In this document: one piece after another, positions 21,083 through 29,698 of the stretch
Layout: each line of letters begins with the position of its first letter
Position numbering within the stretch: the first letter of the stretch is position 1
Source: Bog-532 sp965277615
GTDB taxonomy: Bacteria; Actinomycetota; Actinomycetes; Streptosporangiales; Streptosporangiaceae
Length of the DNA stretch: 64,000 nucleotides
Reading direction: 5' to 3'
NCBI GenBank assembly: GCA_965277615.1
Contig: CBDIDG010000004.1
Location: 1,054,001-1,118,000, forward strand
The notes under the pieces: generated by a model
Told to the model about the DNA's origin: nothing
Seen by the model: only the letters and a program-made list of their open reading frames with translations
The model's database searches: none
Translations under genes and position numbers: made by a program

Positions 21083-22444
21083 ATGGTTTCTCCTTCGCCG
21101 CGCCGGCTGATGGCACCGGCCGCCGATGCCCTGCGTCGCCGTAATACCCGCCTGACCACCCGCCGGGCGGTCCAGCAGGCCATCGTCAGCGTGGCCAGCC
21201 TGGTCGGAGCGCCCGTGTTCAACCAGCGCGGGCAGCGGGTCGGCAAGCTCGTCGACCTGGTGGCCCGGATGCAGGGCCAGGACCGTTACCCGCCGCTGAC
21301 CGGCCTGCTGCTGCGGATCGGATCCCGCAACAGCTTCCTGCCCATCGAAGCGGTGGACGGCATCAACCACCAGTCCGTGCACCTGCGGACGGCCCGGCTC
21401 GACCTGCGCGAGTTCATGCGCCGGCCCGGTGAGGTGATGCTGGCCAAGGACATGCTCGACCACCAGGTGGTGGACCTGGACGGCCGGCAGGTCATCCGGG
21501 CCGCGGACCTGTACCTGGCTCCCGTGGCCGGGCAGTTCCTCCTGGTCGGGCTGGACGTCAGCCTGAACACGCTGCTGCGCCGGCTCGGCCCCAAGCGGTT
21601 CCGCGGCCGGCCCACCCCGGAGCGGGTCATCGACTGGGATGCGGTCGCCCCGTTCTCCGGCGACCTGACCAGCTCACCCCCGGCGGTGCAGCTGCGGTCC
21701 AGCGATGAGCAGCTGCGCCGGATGGCCCCGGCCGACCTGGCCGACCTGCTGGAGGACCTGGGCCGCCCGGCCCGGCAGGACCTGCTGTCCCGGCTGGAGA
21801 ACGACACCGCCGCGGACGCGCTGGAGGAGATGGACCCGGACGAGCTGGAGGCGCTGCTGCGGGAGGTGCGGCCCGAGCAGGCCGCGGGCCTGCTGACCGC
21901 GATGGAGCCGGACGAGGCGGTGGACGCGCTGCGTGACCTGTCCGACGCCGAACGGCACGCCATCTTGGCCAAGATGTCCCCGGACACGGCGGGCGAACTG
22001 TCCGCGCTGCTCAGCTACCCCGAACGTGAAGCGGGCGGGTTCATGACCACCACGCTGGTGCAGGCCCGGCCGGGCAGCACGATCGGCGAGGTCAAGCAGG
22101 CGGTGGCCGCGCTCGGCCAGCACCGGGAAGAGATCGACGCGGTGGTGATCTGCCGCGACGACGGCGACCTCGTGGCCGACCTGCCCCTGTTCGACCTGGT
22201 CACCCACGCCGACGACGTGACGGTCAGCGACGTACTGACTGCGGACGGCCATCCGGAACCACTGACCGTGGCCCCGGATGCGTCCGTGGCCGAAGTGGCC
22301 GACCAACTGGTCCGCACCCGGCGCTCCTCGCTGCTGGTGGTAGACGAGCAAGGCCAGGCCCTGGGCCGGATCCTGGCCGACGACGTACTCGACGCGCTGC
22401 TGCCCGAACGCGGGCGGCTGCACTTCCCGAGGCTGCTGCAGTGA
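21083..22444 (+). CDS. Soluble PRC-barrel / MgtE-N / CBS-pair protein coupled to an NRAMP-like transporter
   Basis: A 453-residue protein from ATG 21083 (GGAG 6-7 nt upstream; GTG 21071 is the alternative). PRC-barrel-like halves lie near 45-95 (NQRGQRVGKLVDLVAR) and 135-175 (MLAKDMLDHQVVDLDGRQVI), the MgtE N-domain near 220-330 (MAPADLADLLEDLGRPARQD, EMDPDELEALLREVRPEQAA), then a CBS pair (EAGGFMTTTLVQARPGSTIG; VSDVLTADG; LGRILADDVLDALLP). No membrane segment is present. It is a paralogue of the divergent gene at 19616-20812. Its TGA stop overlaps the GTG start of the transporter by 4 nt, so the two proteins are made in a coupled way. The proposal that it gates or senses for the transporter is inference. 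Confidence 0.88.
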   Translation: MVSPSPRRLMAPAADALRRRNTRLTTRRAVQQAIVSVASLVGAPVFNQRGQRVGKLVDLVARMQGQDRYPPLTGLLLRIGSRNSFLPIEAVDGINHQSVHLRTARLDLREFMRRPGEVMLAKDMLDHQVVDLDGRQVIRAADLYLAPVAGQFLLVGLDVSLNTLLRRLGPKRFRGRPTPERVIDWDAVAPFSGDLTSSPPAVQLRSSDEQLRRMAPADLADLLEDLGRPARQDLLSRLENDTAADALEEMDPDELEALLREVRPEQAAGLLTAMEPDEAVDALRDLSDAERHAILAKMSPDTAGELSALLSYPEREAGGFMTTTLVQARPGSTIGEVKQAVAALGQHREEIDAVVICRDDGDLVADLPLFDLVTHADDVTVSDVLTADGHPEPLTVAPDASVAEVADQLVRTRRSSLLVVDEQGQALGRILADDVLDALLPERGRLHFPRLLQ

Positions 22445-23808
22445 CGCGCCCGGACGAAGTGACGCGCCAGGACGAAGCGCCCCGCCCGGACGAAATGACC
22501 GGGGAGGCCCCGTCCCGCCCCGGCCCGGGCGGGACCGCACTGCGCGGGCACACGGCCGCGCTGATCCGGCGGATTCCCGGCGGCCGCTGGACGCTGGCCT
22601 ATCTGGCCATCGCCGGGCCCGGGCTGGTCGCGGCCAACGCCGGCAACGACGCGGCCGGTATTGCTACCTATTCCAGTGCGGGTTCCCAGTTCATCTACCG
22701 GACGCTGTTCTTCATGCTGCTGGTGACGATTGCGCTGGTCATCGTCCAGGAGATGGCGGTCCGGCTGGGCATCTTCACCGGCAAGGGCCTGGCCGCCCTG
22801 ATCCGGGAGCAGTTCAGCCTGCGGCTGACCGGGGTGGCCCTGTTCTGCGTGCTGCTGGCCAACACCGGCCTGGTGGTCAGCGAGTTCGCCGGGATCGGGG
22901 CGGCGTTCGAGTTGCTCGGCGTCAGCCGGTACTGGGTCATCCCGCCCGCCGCGATCCTGATCTGGGGGCTGGTGCTGTTCGGCTCCTACCGGTACGCCGA
23001 ACGCATCTTCCTGATCTTGTCGCTGGCGTTCTTCGCCTACCCGGCGGCCGCCATCCTGGGCCATCCGGACTGGGCCACGGTCGGCACCAACCTGGTCATC
23101 CCGCACTTCCTGCTGTCCAAGAGCTACCTGCTGCTCGGAGTGGCCCTGATCGGCACCACGGTCAGCCCCTACATGCAGCTGTACGCGGCGGCCGGCGTGG
23201 TCGACCGGGGCGCCGGACCGGCCAACTACCGCAACGCGCGGCTGGATGCGATCTCCGGGGCGCTGTTCGCCTGCATGATCAGCATCACGATCATCATCGC
23301 CACGGGGGCCACTATCGGCGGCCGCGGGCCGCTCAGCTCGGCCAAAGAAGCGGCCGAGGCGCTCCGGCCAGTGGCCGGGAACGGGGCCGAGCTGCTGTTC
23401 GCGTTCGGCCTGCTGGGGGCGAGCGCACTGGCCGGCGCCGTGGTCCCGCTGTCCAGCAGCTACGCGATCAGCGAGGCGGTGGGGGTGGAACGCTCGGTGT
23501 CCCGCCGGTTCGCCGAAGCCCCCCTGTTCCTTGGCCTGTTCACCTTCCAGATAGCGCTCGGGGCCGCGGTCGCGCTGACCCCGGTGAACCTGATCACCCT
23601 GCTGATCGGCACCCAGGTGCTGCAGGGCATCGTCACCCCGATCGTGCTGATCTACATCTTGATCCTGGCCAACCGGCGCGAGGTGCTGGGCAGCCACGCC
23701 AACGGCCCGGTCATCCGGGTCGTGGCTACGGTGGTCGTGGTCGGGATCAGCATCATGTCGGTGCTGCTGCTCGGGTCAACCGTGCTGGGCTGGCTCGGCC
23801 TCGGCTGA
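22441..23808 (+). CDS. NRAMP-superfamily divalent-metal transporter, NRMT-like (altered metal site)
   Basis: A 455-residue, about 11-helix transporter of the NRAMP (SLC11) fold. The first helix reads GPGLVAANAGNDAAG, so the canonical metal-binding DPGN is replaced by NAGN (66-69). Helix 6 reads GTTVSPYMQLY, where canonical NRAMPs have an MPH motif; the Met ligand position is Ser242. Loss of the DPGN Asp and the Met ligand is what is described for NRAMP-related Mg2+ transporters, which carry hydrated Mg2+ or Mn2+ rather than Fe2+. Residues 1-35 are a hydrophilic Pro/Asp-rich tail. It is coupled by a GTGA overlap to an MgtE-N/CBS protein, which supports magnesium. Substrate is inferred. Confidence 0.88.
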   Translation: MTRPDEVTRQDEAPRPDEMTGEAPSRPGPGGTALRGHTAALIRRIPGGRWTLAYLAIAGPGLVAANAGNDAAGIATYSSAGSQFIYRTLFFMLLVTIALVIVQEMAVRLGIFTGKGLAALIREQFSLRLTGVALFCVLLANTGLVVSEFAGIGAAFELLGVSRYWVIPPAAILIWGLVLFGSYRYAERIFLILSLAFFAYPAAAILGHPDWATVGTNLVIPHFLLSKSYLLLGVALIGTTVSPYMQLYAAAGVVDRGAGPANYRNARLDAISGALFACMISITIIIATGATIGGRGPLSSAKEAAEALRPVAGNGAELLFAFGLLGASALAGAVVPLSSSYAISEAVGVERSVSRRFAEAPLFLGLFTFQIALGAAVALTPVNLITLLIGTQVLQGIVTPIVLIYILILANRREVLGSHANGPVIRVVATVVVVGISIMSVLLLGSTVLGWLGLG

Positions 23809-23814
23809 GGTCGG

Positions 23815-23885
23815 GGCGGGCGCGGGCTCCGGCTCCGGCGGGCTCCGGCTCCGGCGGGTGCGGGCTCCGGTTCCGGCGGGTGCGG
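23815..23885 (+). repeat. Short GC-rich tandem repeat after the transporter gene
   Basis: Several copies of CGGGCTCCGG / CTCCGGCGGG follow the stop codon. There is no typical terminator hairpin with a T-run. The remaining gap to 23999 is AT-richer and probably holds the flavin-reductase promoter. Confidence 0.6.
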
Positions 23886-23999
23886 CCTGCCACACTCGAG
23901 TTAGCCGATCGGTTTTATGGGTATATGTGCCGATCGGAAATAACGACGGGCAGAAAAGCGCTTGCTCCCTAGTGTGGCCTCGCCGAACCATGGACAGAA

Positions 24000-24530
24000 A
24001 TGACGATGACAGCATCCACCGACGCTGACAGCGACATCTCCAGTGATGAGTTCCGGCACGCGGTGGGGCACTTCGCCACCGGTGTCACCGTCGTCACCTC
24101 GATCGATGCTGACGGCGAGCCGGTGGGTACCACCGCCAACGCCGTCAGCTCGCTGTCGCTCGACCCTCCCCTCATCCTGGTCTGCTTCGACCGGTCCAGC
24201 CTGACGCTGGACGCGATCCACCAGCACGGCGCGTTCGTGGTGAACGTGCTGTCCGCGCCGCAGCAGGAGCTGTCGGCCAACTTCGCCCGCCGGGGGCTGT
24301 CCGCGGCCTGGGACGGCGTCGAGCACCAGCCCGGCCCGACCGGCAGCCCGCGCCTGGCGGGCACGCTGGCCGCACTGGAGTGCACCGTGGAACACAGCCT
24401 GCCGGGCGGCGACCACGAGATCATCGTGGGCCGGGTCCAGTACGCGGAGACGTCCGGCGACGGCGGGGCCCCGCTGCTGTTCTGGCGCGGTTCCTATCTG
24501 TCGCTGGAGGGCGACGGCCCGGAGGACTGA
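24000..24530 (+). CDS. Flavin reductase-like, FMN-binding split-barrel protein
   Basis: A 176-residue member of the flavin reductase (HpaC-like) family. It has FRHAVGHFATGVTVVTS, the FMN-contact region GTTANAVSSLSLDPPLILVC, HGAFVVNVLS, and the closing GGAPLLFWRGSYLSL. Such enzymes use NAD(P)H to supply reduced FMN/FAD to a monooxygenase partner. No monooxygenase is adjacent, so the partner is unknown. An ATG six bases on (24006) is an alternative start. It is convergent with the phosphatase gene with a 1-nt gap. Confidence 0.88.
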   Translation: MTMTASTDADSDISSDEFRHAVGHFATGVTVVTSIDADGEPVGTTANAVSSLSLDPPLILVCFDRSSLTLDAIHQHGAFVVNVLSAPQQELSANFARRGLSAAWDGVEHQPGPTGSPRLAGTLAALECTVEHSLPGGDHEIIVGRVQYAETSGDGGAPLLFWRGSYLSLEGDGPED

Positions 24531-24531
24531 C

Positions 24532-26337
24532 TCAAGAGGCGGGCACGGCGAGCAGGCGCGGCCAGTCCAGCCGGGCCACCATCAGCGCGATGTCGTCGCC
24601 GTGCCGGGTCGGCCGTTGCGGGCTGGCCAGCAGCCGGTCGGCCAGCGGTTCGGGCTCGTCGGCCAGGCCGTCGCCGAGCACGCCGAGCAGGGCCCGCACG
24701 TTGCAGCCGGGGTCGGCGCCGTCGTCGTCCAGCAGCCCGTCGGTGGCCAGGACCAGCACCGACCCCGGGGGCATGGGCAGCGTGACCGTACTGTACTTCT
24801 CATCCGCGTTGACCCCCAGCAGCAGGTCGGTGCCGTGCTCGAGCAGGATCGGCGGCCGGCCCGGCGCGGCCAGGGCCGGCCCGGGGTGACCGGCCCGGCA
24901 CATCTCCAGCTCGCCGCGGGCCGGGTCGAGGATCACGAAGCAGCAGGTCGCGAACATGGCCAGGTCGACGTCGGTGTTGAGATCGGCCAGCCAGCGATTG
25001 GCCCGGGTCATCACCTCAGCCGGTCCCTGCTCCTCCCGGGCGTAGGCCTGCACCACCATCCGGAGCCGGCCCATCAGGGACGCGGCGATCGGGTTGTGCC
25101 CCTGCACGTCCCCGATCACCAGGGCGACCCGGCCATCGGCGAGATCGATGGCGTCGTAGAAGTCCCCGCCGATCTCCAGGCCGGAGGTCACCGGCCGGTA
25201 CCGGGCCGCGATCGTCACCCCGGGCGCGGACAGCTGCCCGCGGGGCAGCAACCCGCGCTGCAGGTCGCGGGCGAGCTCGTGCTCGGACTCCTGCATCCGG
25301 GCCCGCTGCAGCGACTGGGCCAGCAGCCCGGCCGCCGCGACCAGCAAAGCCCGCTCCTGGGTCTCGAAGTCGCGGACGGAGGCGAACCCCATCAGGCACA
25401 CGACCAGCAGGTCCTTGCCAACCGGGACCGGCACCACGGCCCAGGCCCGCTGAGCGGACTTGCGGGTCAGCGCGGCCAGCCGCGGGTAGTAGCGGGCGAG
25501 CTGGGCGGGCGACCGGATGAACAGCGGCTGCCCGGTCGCGAGCACGTCGGCCATCGGCGACCCGGACGGCGACGCCAGCGCGGTGGCGACCCCCGGAGCA
25601 AACCCGTACCTGGCCACCGTCTCCCGGCGGCCGTCCTGATCCGCCACGATGACCAGGCTGATCGCGCCGTAGGTGGCCAGGCCGGCCTGGGCCGCGGCGG
25701 TGATGTCCCCGACGCTCACGGCCAGGGCCAGCGCCGCGGTGAACTCCTGGGTCAGCGCGGTGCGCTCGGCGCCTTCGTGCAGCCGGCGGCGCTCGGCCTC
25801 CCGGCTGGCCCAGATCGTGGTGGCGTCCATGACGAACCCGGTCATCCGGCCGGGTAGGCCGTCGCGGCCGGGTACCACCCGGCCGCGCGCCTCCATCGAG
25901 CGCAGAGTGCCGCCGGCGTCCAGCACCCGGTACTCGATCTGGTAAGTACCGCAGGCGCTGGCCAGCTCACGGATGACCGCGGCCAGGCCCGGGGCGTCCT
26001 CCGCGGGTACGCGGTCCAGTAGCTCCGCCAGCGTGACCGGCCCGTCCCCGGGCAGGCCGTGCCGCCGGCGGGTGCCCGCCTCCAGCGTCACCTCGCCCGA
26101 GGCCAGGTCCCAGCTGAAGAACCCGGCCTCGACGGGCGAAACCCGGGGCCGGTGATCCGACCACACCACACCGTCCCTGGGGCCGTCCCCGGGTTCTTCG
26201 GTTTCGGGCGGACCGGCCTGCGCAGGGACGGTCAGCCCGCTCCACACCACCCCGGGCACCGGCTCTTCCGCGTCCGGGCTCACCAGCGGCCCGCTCGCCT
26301 GTTGTCGTGCCGACTGACCCAGCTCAATGACGTACAC
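24532..26337 (-). CDS. PAS-GAF-PP2C (SpoIIE-type) serine/threonine phosphatase
   Basis: A 601-residue signalling protein. Residues about 70-185 form a PAS domain (AGFFSWDLASGEVTLEAGTR, YQIEYRVLDAGGTLRSMEAR), about 195-345 a GAF domain, and 365-595 a SpoIIE-like PP2C domain with LQRGLLPRGQL, GGDFYDAIDL, GDVQGHNPIAA, CRAGHPGPAL and LATDGLLDDDG. Such proteins dephosphorylate anti-sigma-factor antagonists in actinobacterial partner-switch stress pathways. The start is GTG 26335-26337. No RsbV/RsbW-like partner is in the window, so its target is unknown. Confidence 0.9.
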   Translation of the reverse strand: MYVIELGQSARQQASGPLVSPDAEEPVPGVVWSGLTVPAQAGPPETEEPGDGPRDGVVWSDHRPRVSPVEAGFFSWDLASGEVTLEAGTRRRHGLPGDGPVTLAELLDRVPAEDAPGLAAVIRELASACGTYQIEYRVLDAGGTLRSMEARGRVVPGRDGLPGRMTGFVMDATTIWASREAERRRLHEGAERTALTQEFTAALALAVSVGDITAAAQAGLATYGAISLVIVADQDGRRETVARYGFAPGVATALASPSGSPMADVLATGQPLFIRSPAQLARYYPRLAALTRKSAQRAWAVVPVPVGKDLLVVCLMGFASVRDFETQERALLVAAAGLLAQSLQRARMQESEHELARDLQRGLLPRGQLSAPGVTIAARYRPVTSGLEIGGDFYDAIDLADGRVALVIGDVQGHNPIAASLMGRLRMVVQAYAREEQGPAEVMTRANRWLADLNTDVDLAMFATCCFVILDPARGELEMCRAGHPGPALAAPGRPPILLEHGTDLLLGVNADEKYSTVTLPMPPGSVLVLATDGLLDDDGADPGCNVRALLGVLGDGLADEPEPLADRLLASPQRPTRHGDDIALMVARLDWPRLLAVPAS

Positions 26338-26654
26338 CTAGCCCCTCCCCCACCGATGGCCTGCGTTCCCCTCCGCGCCACCGGCTATACCGAAAAACGG
26401 GCCATGCCGACCCGCCGGGTATCGCGAACGGCATGAGCATAGCGCCGAACCAGCAGGCATTGTGTGCAAAAACCCAGGTCAGAGATGACCCGACACAGTT
26501 GTACGGGATGCGTGAATGGGCCGGGATAGCCGTATTTCCGCTGGTCGGCCGAGTGTGGCTTTTCTCCTTTTTGACCAGAGCCGGGCGCGTTGTCTCGCCT
26601 TGTCAGGGCAGGACAATGGCGTTTTATCCTCGGGCTCGGTTATTAGAGCCGGTT
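26338..26654. other. Intergenic region, 317 nt, no gene seen
   Basis: Between the phosphatase start and the MFS stop, both on the minus strand. It is locally AT-richer (26440-26660) than the window. It must contain the phosphatase promoter; no clear hexamers or terminator hairpin could be fixed by eye. Confidence 0.4.
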
Positions 26655-28184
26655 TTATCGCGGTTCTTTCCCGAGGTTCGGCACCGGGGAAACGGCGAGC
26701 CTGGGGCTGGCCGTCTCCGCGTCCGCAACCGGGGCGGCGGCCGGAGACGCAACCGGGGCGGCGGCCGGGGTGGCAACCGGGGCGGCGGCCGAGGACGCGC
26801 TCGCGGGCGGACGGCGAAGGAGGACGGCGGCGACCGCCCCGATTCCGGCGATCGCGGAGATGACCCACCAGCCGTGCCGGAAGGCGTCCAGGCGGCCGAC
26901 AAATGTGTCCGGGGCGCCGAGCACGGCGACCAGGATGGCGACCCCGATGGCCATGCCGACCTGGCGGACCATGTTCACCACGCCGGAGCCACTGGCGAAG
27001 CTGGGCGCGGGCAGCGAGGCCGCCGCGGTGGCCATGAGGGTGGGCAGGGTGAGCCCCACGCCCACCCCGGTCAGCAGCATGCCGCCGAGCATCCCGCCCA
27101 CATAGTCGGGCTGCAGGCCGATGGCCAGGGCCCACCAGGCCACGCCCGCGGCCAGCACCAAAGATCCGGCCGCCACCACCACGGCGGGGCCGAAGCGCGC
27201 GATCAGCCGGCCCGCGACCAGGAACGAGAACAACGGGACCATGAGCGGGCCAGGGGCCACGGCCAGCCCGGTTTGCAGCGCGGACCAGCCCCAGTCGTCC
27301 TGGGCCCAGAGCACGATCGACAGCAGCATGGCCCCGAACGACATCGAGAACAGCAGCATCACGGTGACCGCACCGGCGAAGCTGCGCGCCCGGAACAGGG
27401 CCGGATCGACCAGCGGGTTGCTGGACCGCAGGCAATGCAGCACGAACGAGGCCAGCAGCACCGCGGCGGCGGCCAGCACCAGCACCGTGCTAGCCGACGA
27501 CCAGCCCCAGTCGCCCCCCTCGACCAGGCCGAGGCTGAGCGCCCCTACCCCGGCGGTGACCAGGACGGCGCCCAGCGCGTCCGGCCGTGGCACCGGATGG
27601 CCGGGCGCGTCCGGCAGCCGGAACCAGCCAACCACCAGGGCCACCAGCCCGATCGGCACGTTGACCAGGAACACCCAGCGCCAGCTGACCGCGACCAGCA
27701 GGCCGCCGATGACCGGCCCGAGCGCGGCGGCCATGCCACCGGTGGCGGTCCAGGTCCTGACTGCGCCGCTGCGCCGGTCCGGCGAGAAGCTGGCCAGCAC
27801 CAGGCTGAGGGAGGTGGGCGTGAGCAGGGCCGCGCCGGCCGCCTGCACCAGCCGGAACGCGATCAGCATGGCCACGCTGGTGGCCGCGCCGCAGGCGGCG
27901 GAGGCGGCGGTGAACACGGCCACGCCGAGCAGGAAGCCGTACTTGCGCCGGTGCCGGTCGGCCAGCCGGCCCATCAGCACGAGCAGCGAGGCGTAGACGA
28001 TCGCGTAGCCGTTGAGCACCCAGGACAGGTTGCCCAGGCTGCGGCTGCCCAGGTCCCGCGCGATGGCGGGCAGGGCCACGTTGACGATGAAGAGGTCCAG
28101 GCTGGCCAGCACGACGCCGGCGCAGACGATGATCAGGACCTCGCCCGGCCGGCCGCGCCCGGACCCCTGACTGTGCTCTGCCAT
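26655..28184 (-). CDS. MFS drug-efflux transporter, DHA2 (EmrB/QacA) 14-helix type
   Basis: A 509-residue major facilitator protein with 14 predicted membrane segments. Motif D1 is LDLFIVNVALPAIARDLG (about 30-47), motif A is GRLADRHRRKYGFLLG, and motif C-type RLVQAAGAALLTPTSLSL follows, all typical of the DHA2 proton antiporter family. The C-terminal 50 residues are Ala/Pro-rich (PVATPAAAPVASPAAAPV). The start is ATG 28182-28184; the long upstream frame is SufE shadow. A promoter-like sequence ends at the ATG (28191-28220), suggesting a leaderless transcript independent of sufE. Substrate is unknown. Confidence 0.9.
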   Translation of the reverse strand: MAEHSQGSGRGRPGEVLIIVCAGVVLASLDLFIVNVALPAIARDLGSRSLGNLSWVLNGYAIVYASLLVLMGRLADRHRRKYGFLLGVAVFTAASAACGAATSVAMLIAFRLVQAAGAALLTPTSLSLVLASFSPDRRSGAVRTWTATGGMAAALGPVIGGLLVAVSWRWVFLVNVPIGLVALVVGWFRLPDAPGHPVPRPDALGAVLVTAGVGALSLGLVEGGDWGWSSASTVLVLAAAAVLLASFVLHCLRSSNPLVDPALFRARSFAGAVTVMLLFSMSFGAMLLSIVLWAQDDWGWSALQTGLAVAPGPLMVPLFSFLVAGRLIARFGPAVVVAAGSLVLAAGVAWWALAIGLQPDYVGGMLGGMLLTGVGVGLTLPTLMATAAASLPAPSFASGSGVVNMVRQVGMAIGVAILVAVLGAPDTFVGRLDAFRHGWWVISAIAGIGAVAAVLLRRPPASASSAAAPVATPAAAPVASPAAAPVADAETASPRLAVSPVPNLGKEPR

Positions 28185-28190
28185 AGCTAG

Positions 28191-28220
28191 ACCGTACGGG
28201 GCTGGCTTAGGTAAGCACAA
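28191..28220 (-). promoter_or_regulatory. Candidate promoter of the MFS gene with palindrome in the spacer
   Basis: On the minus strand: TTGTGC (28215-28220), 18 nt, TACGGT (28191-28196), with the ATG about 7 nt further on, so a leaderless transcript would result. The spacer contains CTTACCTAAG, an inverted repeat (plus strand CTTAGGTAAG, 28206-28215) sharing TTAGGTAA with the palindrome before the FUSC gene. Confidence 0.4.
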
Positions 28221-28240
28221 GTCAGCCTGTCCGGCCACGA

Positions 28241-28687
28241 TCAGGCTGAGGCGGCCCGCCGGTCGCGGATCTGGCGCTTGATCCGGGCCAGCATGGCGGC
28301 CATGCCCCGCAGCCGCAGCGGGCTGACCAGGTCGGTCAGGCCGAGCTGGCTGGTGAACTCGGACGGGGTGGCCAGCACCTCGTCGGCGTTCAGGCCGTCC
28401 AGGCCGGTCTGCAGGATGCCGGCGAAGCCGCGGGTGGTCGGCGCCTGCGGCGGGGCGTCGAAGAACAGGTGCACGGTGTCGTCCGGGGCCACCTCCACCG
28501 CCAGGAACAGCGGCGACTGGCACTCCGGGACCTGCTCCAGCAGGTCCCGGTGGCCGGCGTACCGCTCCGGCAGCGGCGGCAGGTCGTCGGAGAACTCCAG
28601 CAGCAGCTGCAGCCGCTGCTGGCCGGGCAGCGCGTTGAAGTCCTCGACGATCTCGGCCAGCCGCGGGTTGAGCGTGTCGGTGGTCAC
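28241..28687 (-). CDS. sufE: SufE-family sulfur-acceptor protein
   Basis: A 148-residue SufE/CsdE protein. The active-site cysteine is Cys56 in QVPECQSPLF, followed by the family features FFDAPPQAPTTRGFAGIL and SPLRLRGMAAMLARIKRQIR. SufE accepts persulfide from a cysteine desulfurase for Fe-S cluster or other sulfur delivery. The start is GTG 28685-28687, which overlaps the TGA of the upstream sulfurtransferase gene (GTGA). This sulfurtransferase-SufE pairing is common in actinobacteria and lies away from the suf operon. Confidence 0.93.
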   Translation of the reverse strand: MTTDTLNPRLAEIVEDFNALPGQQRLQLLLEFSDDLPPLPERYAGHRDLLEQVPECQSPLFLAVEVAPDDTVHLFFDAPPQAPTTRGFAGILQTGLDGLNADEVLATPSEFTSQLGLTDLVSPLRLRGMAAMLARIKRQIRDRRAASA

Positions 28688-29565
28688 GGCTGTTCGCCGC
28701 GGGTGATGGGGACGCGGACGCTGTTGCCCCACTCGGTCCAGGATCCGTCGTAGTTACGGACCTGGCCGAAGCCGAGCAGGTGGGTCAGCACGAACCAGGT
28801 GTGGCTGGACCGCTCGCCGATCCGGCAGTAGACGATCACGTCGTCACCGGAGTCCAGGCCGGCCTCACCGCCGTAGATGGCCTCGAGCTCCTTGCGGCCG
28901 CGGAACGTGCCGTCCTCGGCGGCCGCCCGGGCCCACGGGACGTTACGGGCGCCGGGGATGTGCCCGCCGCGCACCGCGCCTTCCTGCGGGTAGTCCGGCA
29001 TGTGCAGCAGTTCACCGCTGTACTCCCCGGGCGAGCGGACGTCGATCATCGGCTGGCCCAGGTGGTCCACGACCTGCTCGCGGAACGCGCGGACGCCGCT
29101 GTCGTCCCGCTCGACCACCGGGTAGTCGGTGCGCGGGCGGTCCGGGGCGTCCCTGGTCAGCGGGCGATCCTCGGCCATCCACTTGGCCCGGCCGCCGTCG
29201 AGCAGGCGCACGTCCGGGTGACCGAACAGGGTGGCGACCCAGAGCGCGTAGGCGGCCCACCAGTTGTTCCGGTCGCCGTACAGCACCAGCGTGGTGTCGC
29301 GGGAGATGCCCTTGGCCGACATCAGAGCGGCGAAGCCCTGGCCGTCCACGTAGTCGCGGGTGTCCGGGTCGTTCAGCTCGGTGTGCCAGTCCAGCTTGAC
29401 CGCGCCGGGAATGTGGCCGGTCTCGTAGAGCAGTACGTCCTCGTCGGACTCGGCGACGACCAGGCCGGGGTCGTCGAGGTGCGCGGCCAGCCAGTCGGTG
29501 GATACGAGCTTTTCCGGGTGCGCGTAATCGCCGAACTTGGCCGCATCATCGTTGGGTAGCGCCAT
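28684..29565 (-). CDS. sseA: Thiosulfate/3-mercaptopyruvate sulfurtransferase (tandem rhodanese)
   Basis: A 293-residue two-domain rhodanese. The inactive N-terminal domain (VSTDWLAAHLDDPGLVVAES, GHIPGAVKLDWHTEL) lacks a catalytic Cys; the C-terminal domain has IDVRSPGEYSGE, GHIPGARNVPW and the active-site loop YCRIGERSS with Cys247. It transfers sulfane sulfur from thiosulfate or mercaptopyruvate. The CRIGERS loop is the thiosulfate-type loop of actinobacterial CysA/SseA proteins. The start is ATG 29563-29565 with GAGGAAG upstream. It is coupled by a 4-nt overlap to sufE. Confidence 0.93.
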   Translation of the reverse strand: MALPNDDAAKFGDYAHPEKLVSTDWLAAHLDDPGLVVAESDEDVLLYETGHIPGAVKLDWHTELNDPDTRDYVDGQGFAALMSAKGISRDTTLVLYGDRNNWWAAYALWVATLFGHPDVRLLDGGRAKWMAEDRPLTRDAPDRPRTDYPVVERDDSGVRAFREQVVDHLGQPMIDVRSPGEYSGELLHMPDYPQEGAVRGGHIPGARNVPWARAAAEDGTFRGRKELEAIYGGEAGLDSGDDVIVYCRIGERSSHTWFVLTHLLGFGQVRNYDGSWTEWGNSVRVPITRGEQP

Positions 29566-29698
29566 CGCTTCCTCATCTCCTCCGGCAGGCGAACTTCTCG
29601 CAGGCACAGTAACGCGCCAGCCCGCCAGGCCCTTCCCCAGGACCGGCCCGGACCTCCGCCGGGATGGAATTTGGGCGGCCTGGGCGCGTTATAGCGGC

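Noticed and set aside
28206..28215. Full IdeR/DtxR iron box
   Set aside because: Only an 8-10 bp half-like element is present, without the 19-bp consensus, so iron control is left as a possibility only.
26655..28523. MFS protein extended to 28523
   Set aside because: The extra 113 residues are an alternate-frame reading of sufE; ATG 28184 has a promoter-like sequence and the first membrane helix follows directly.
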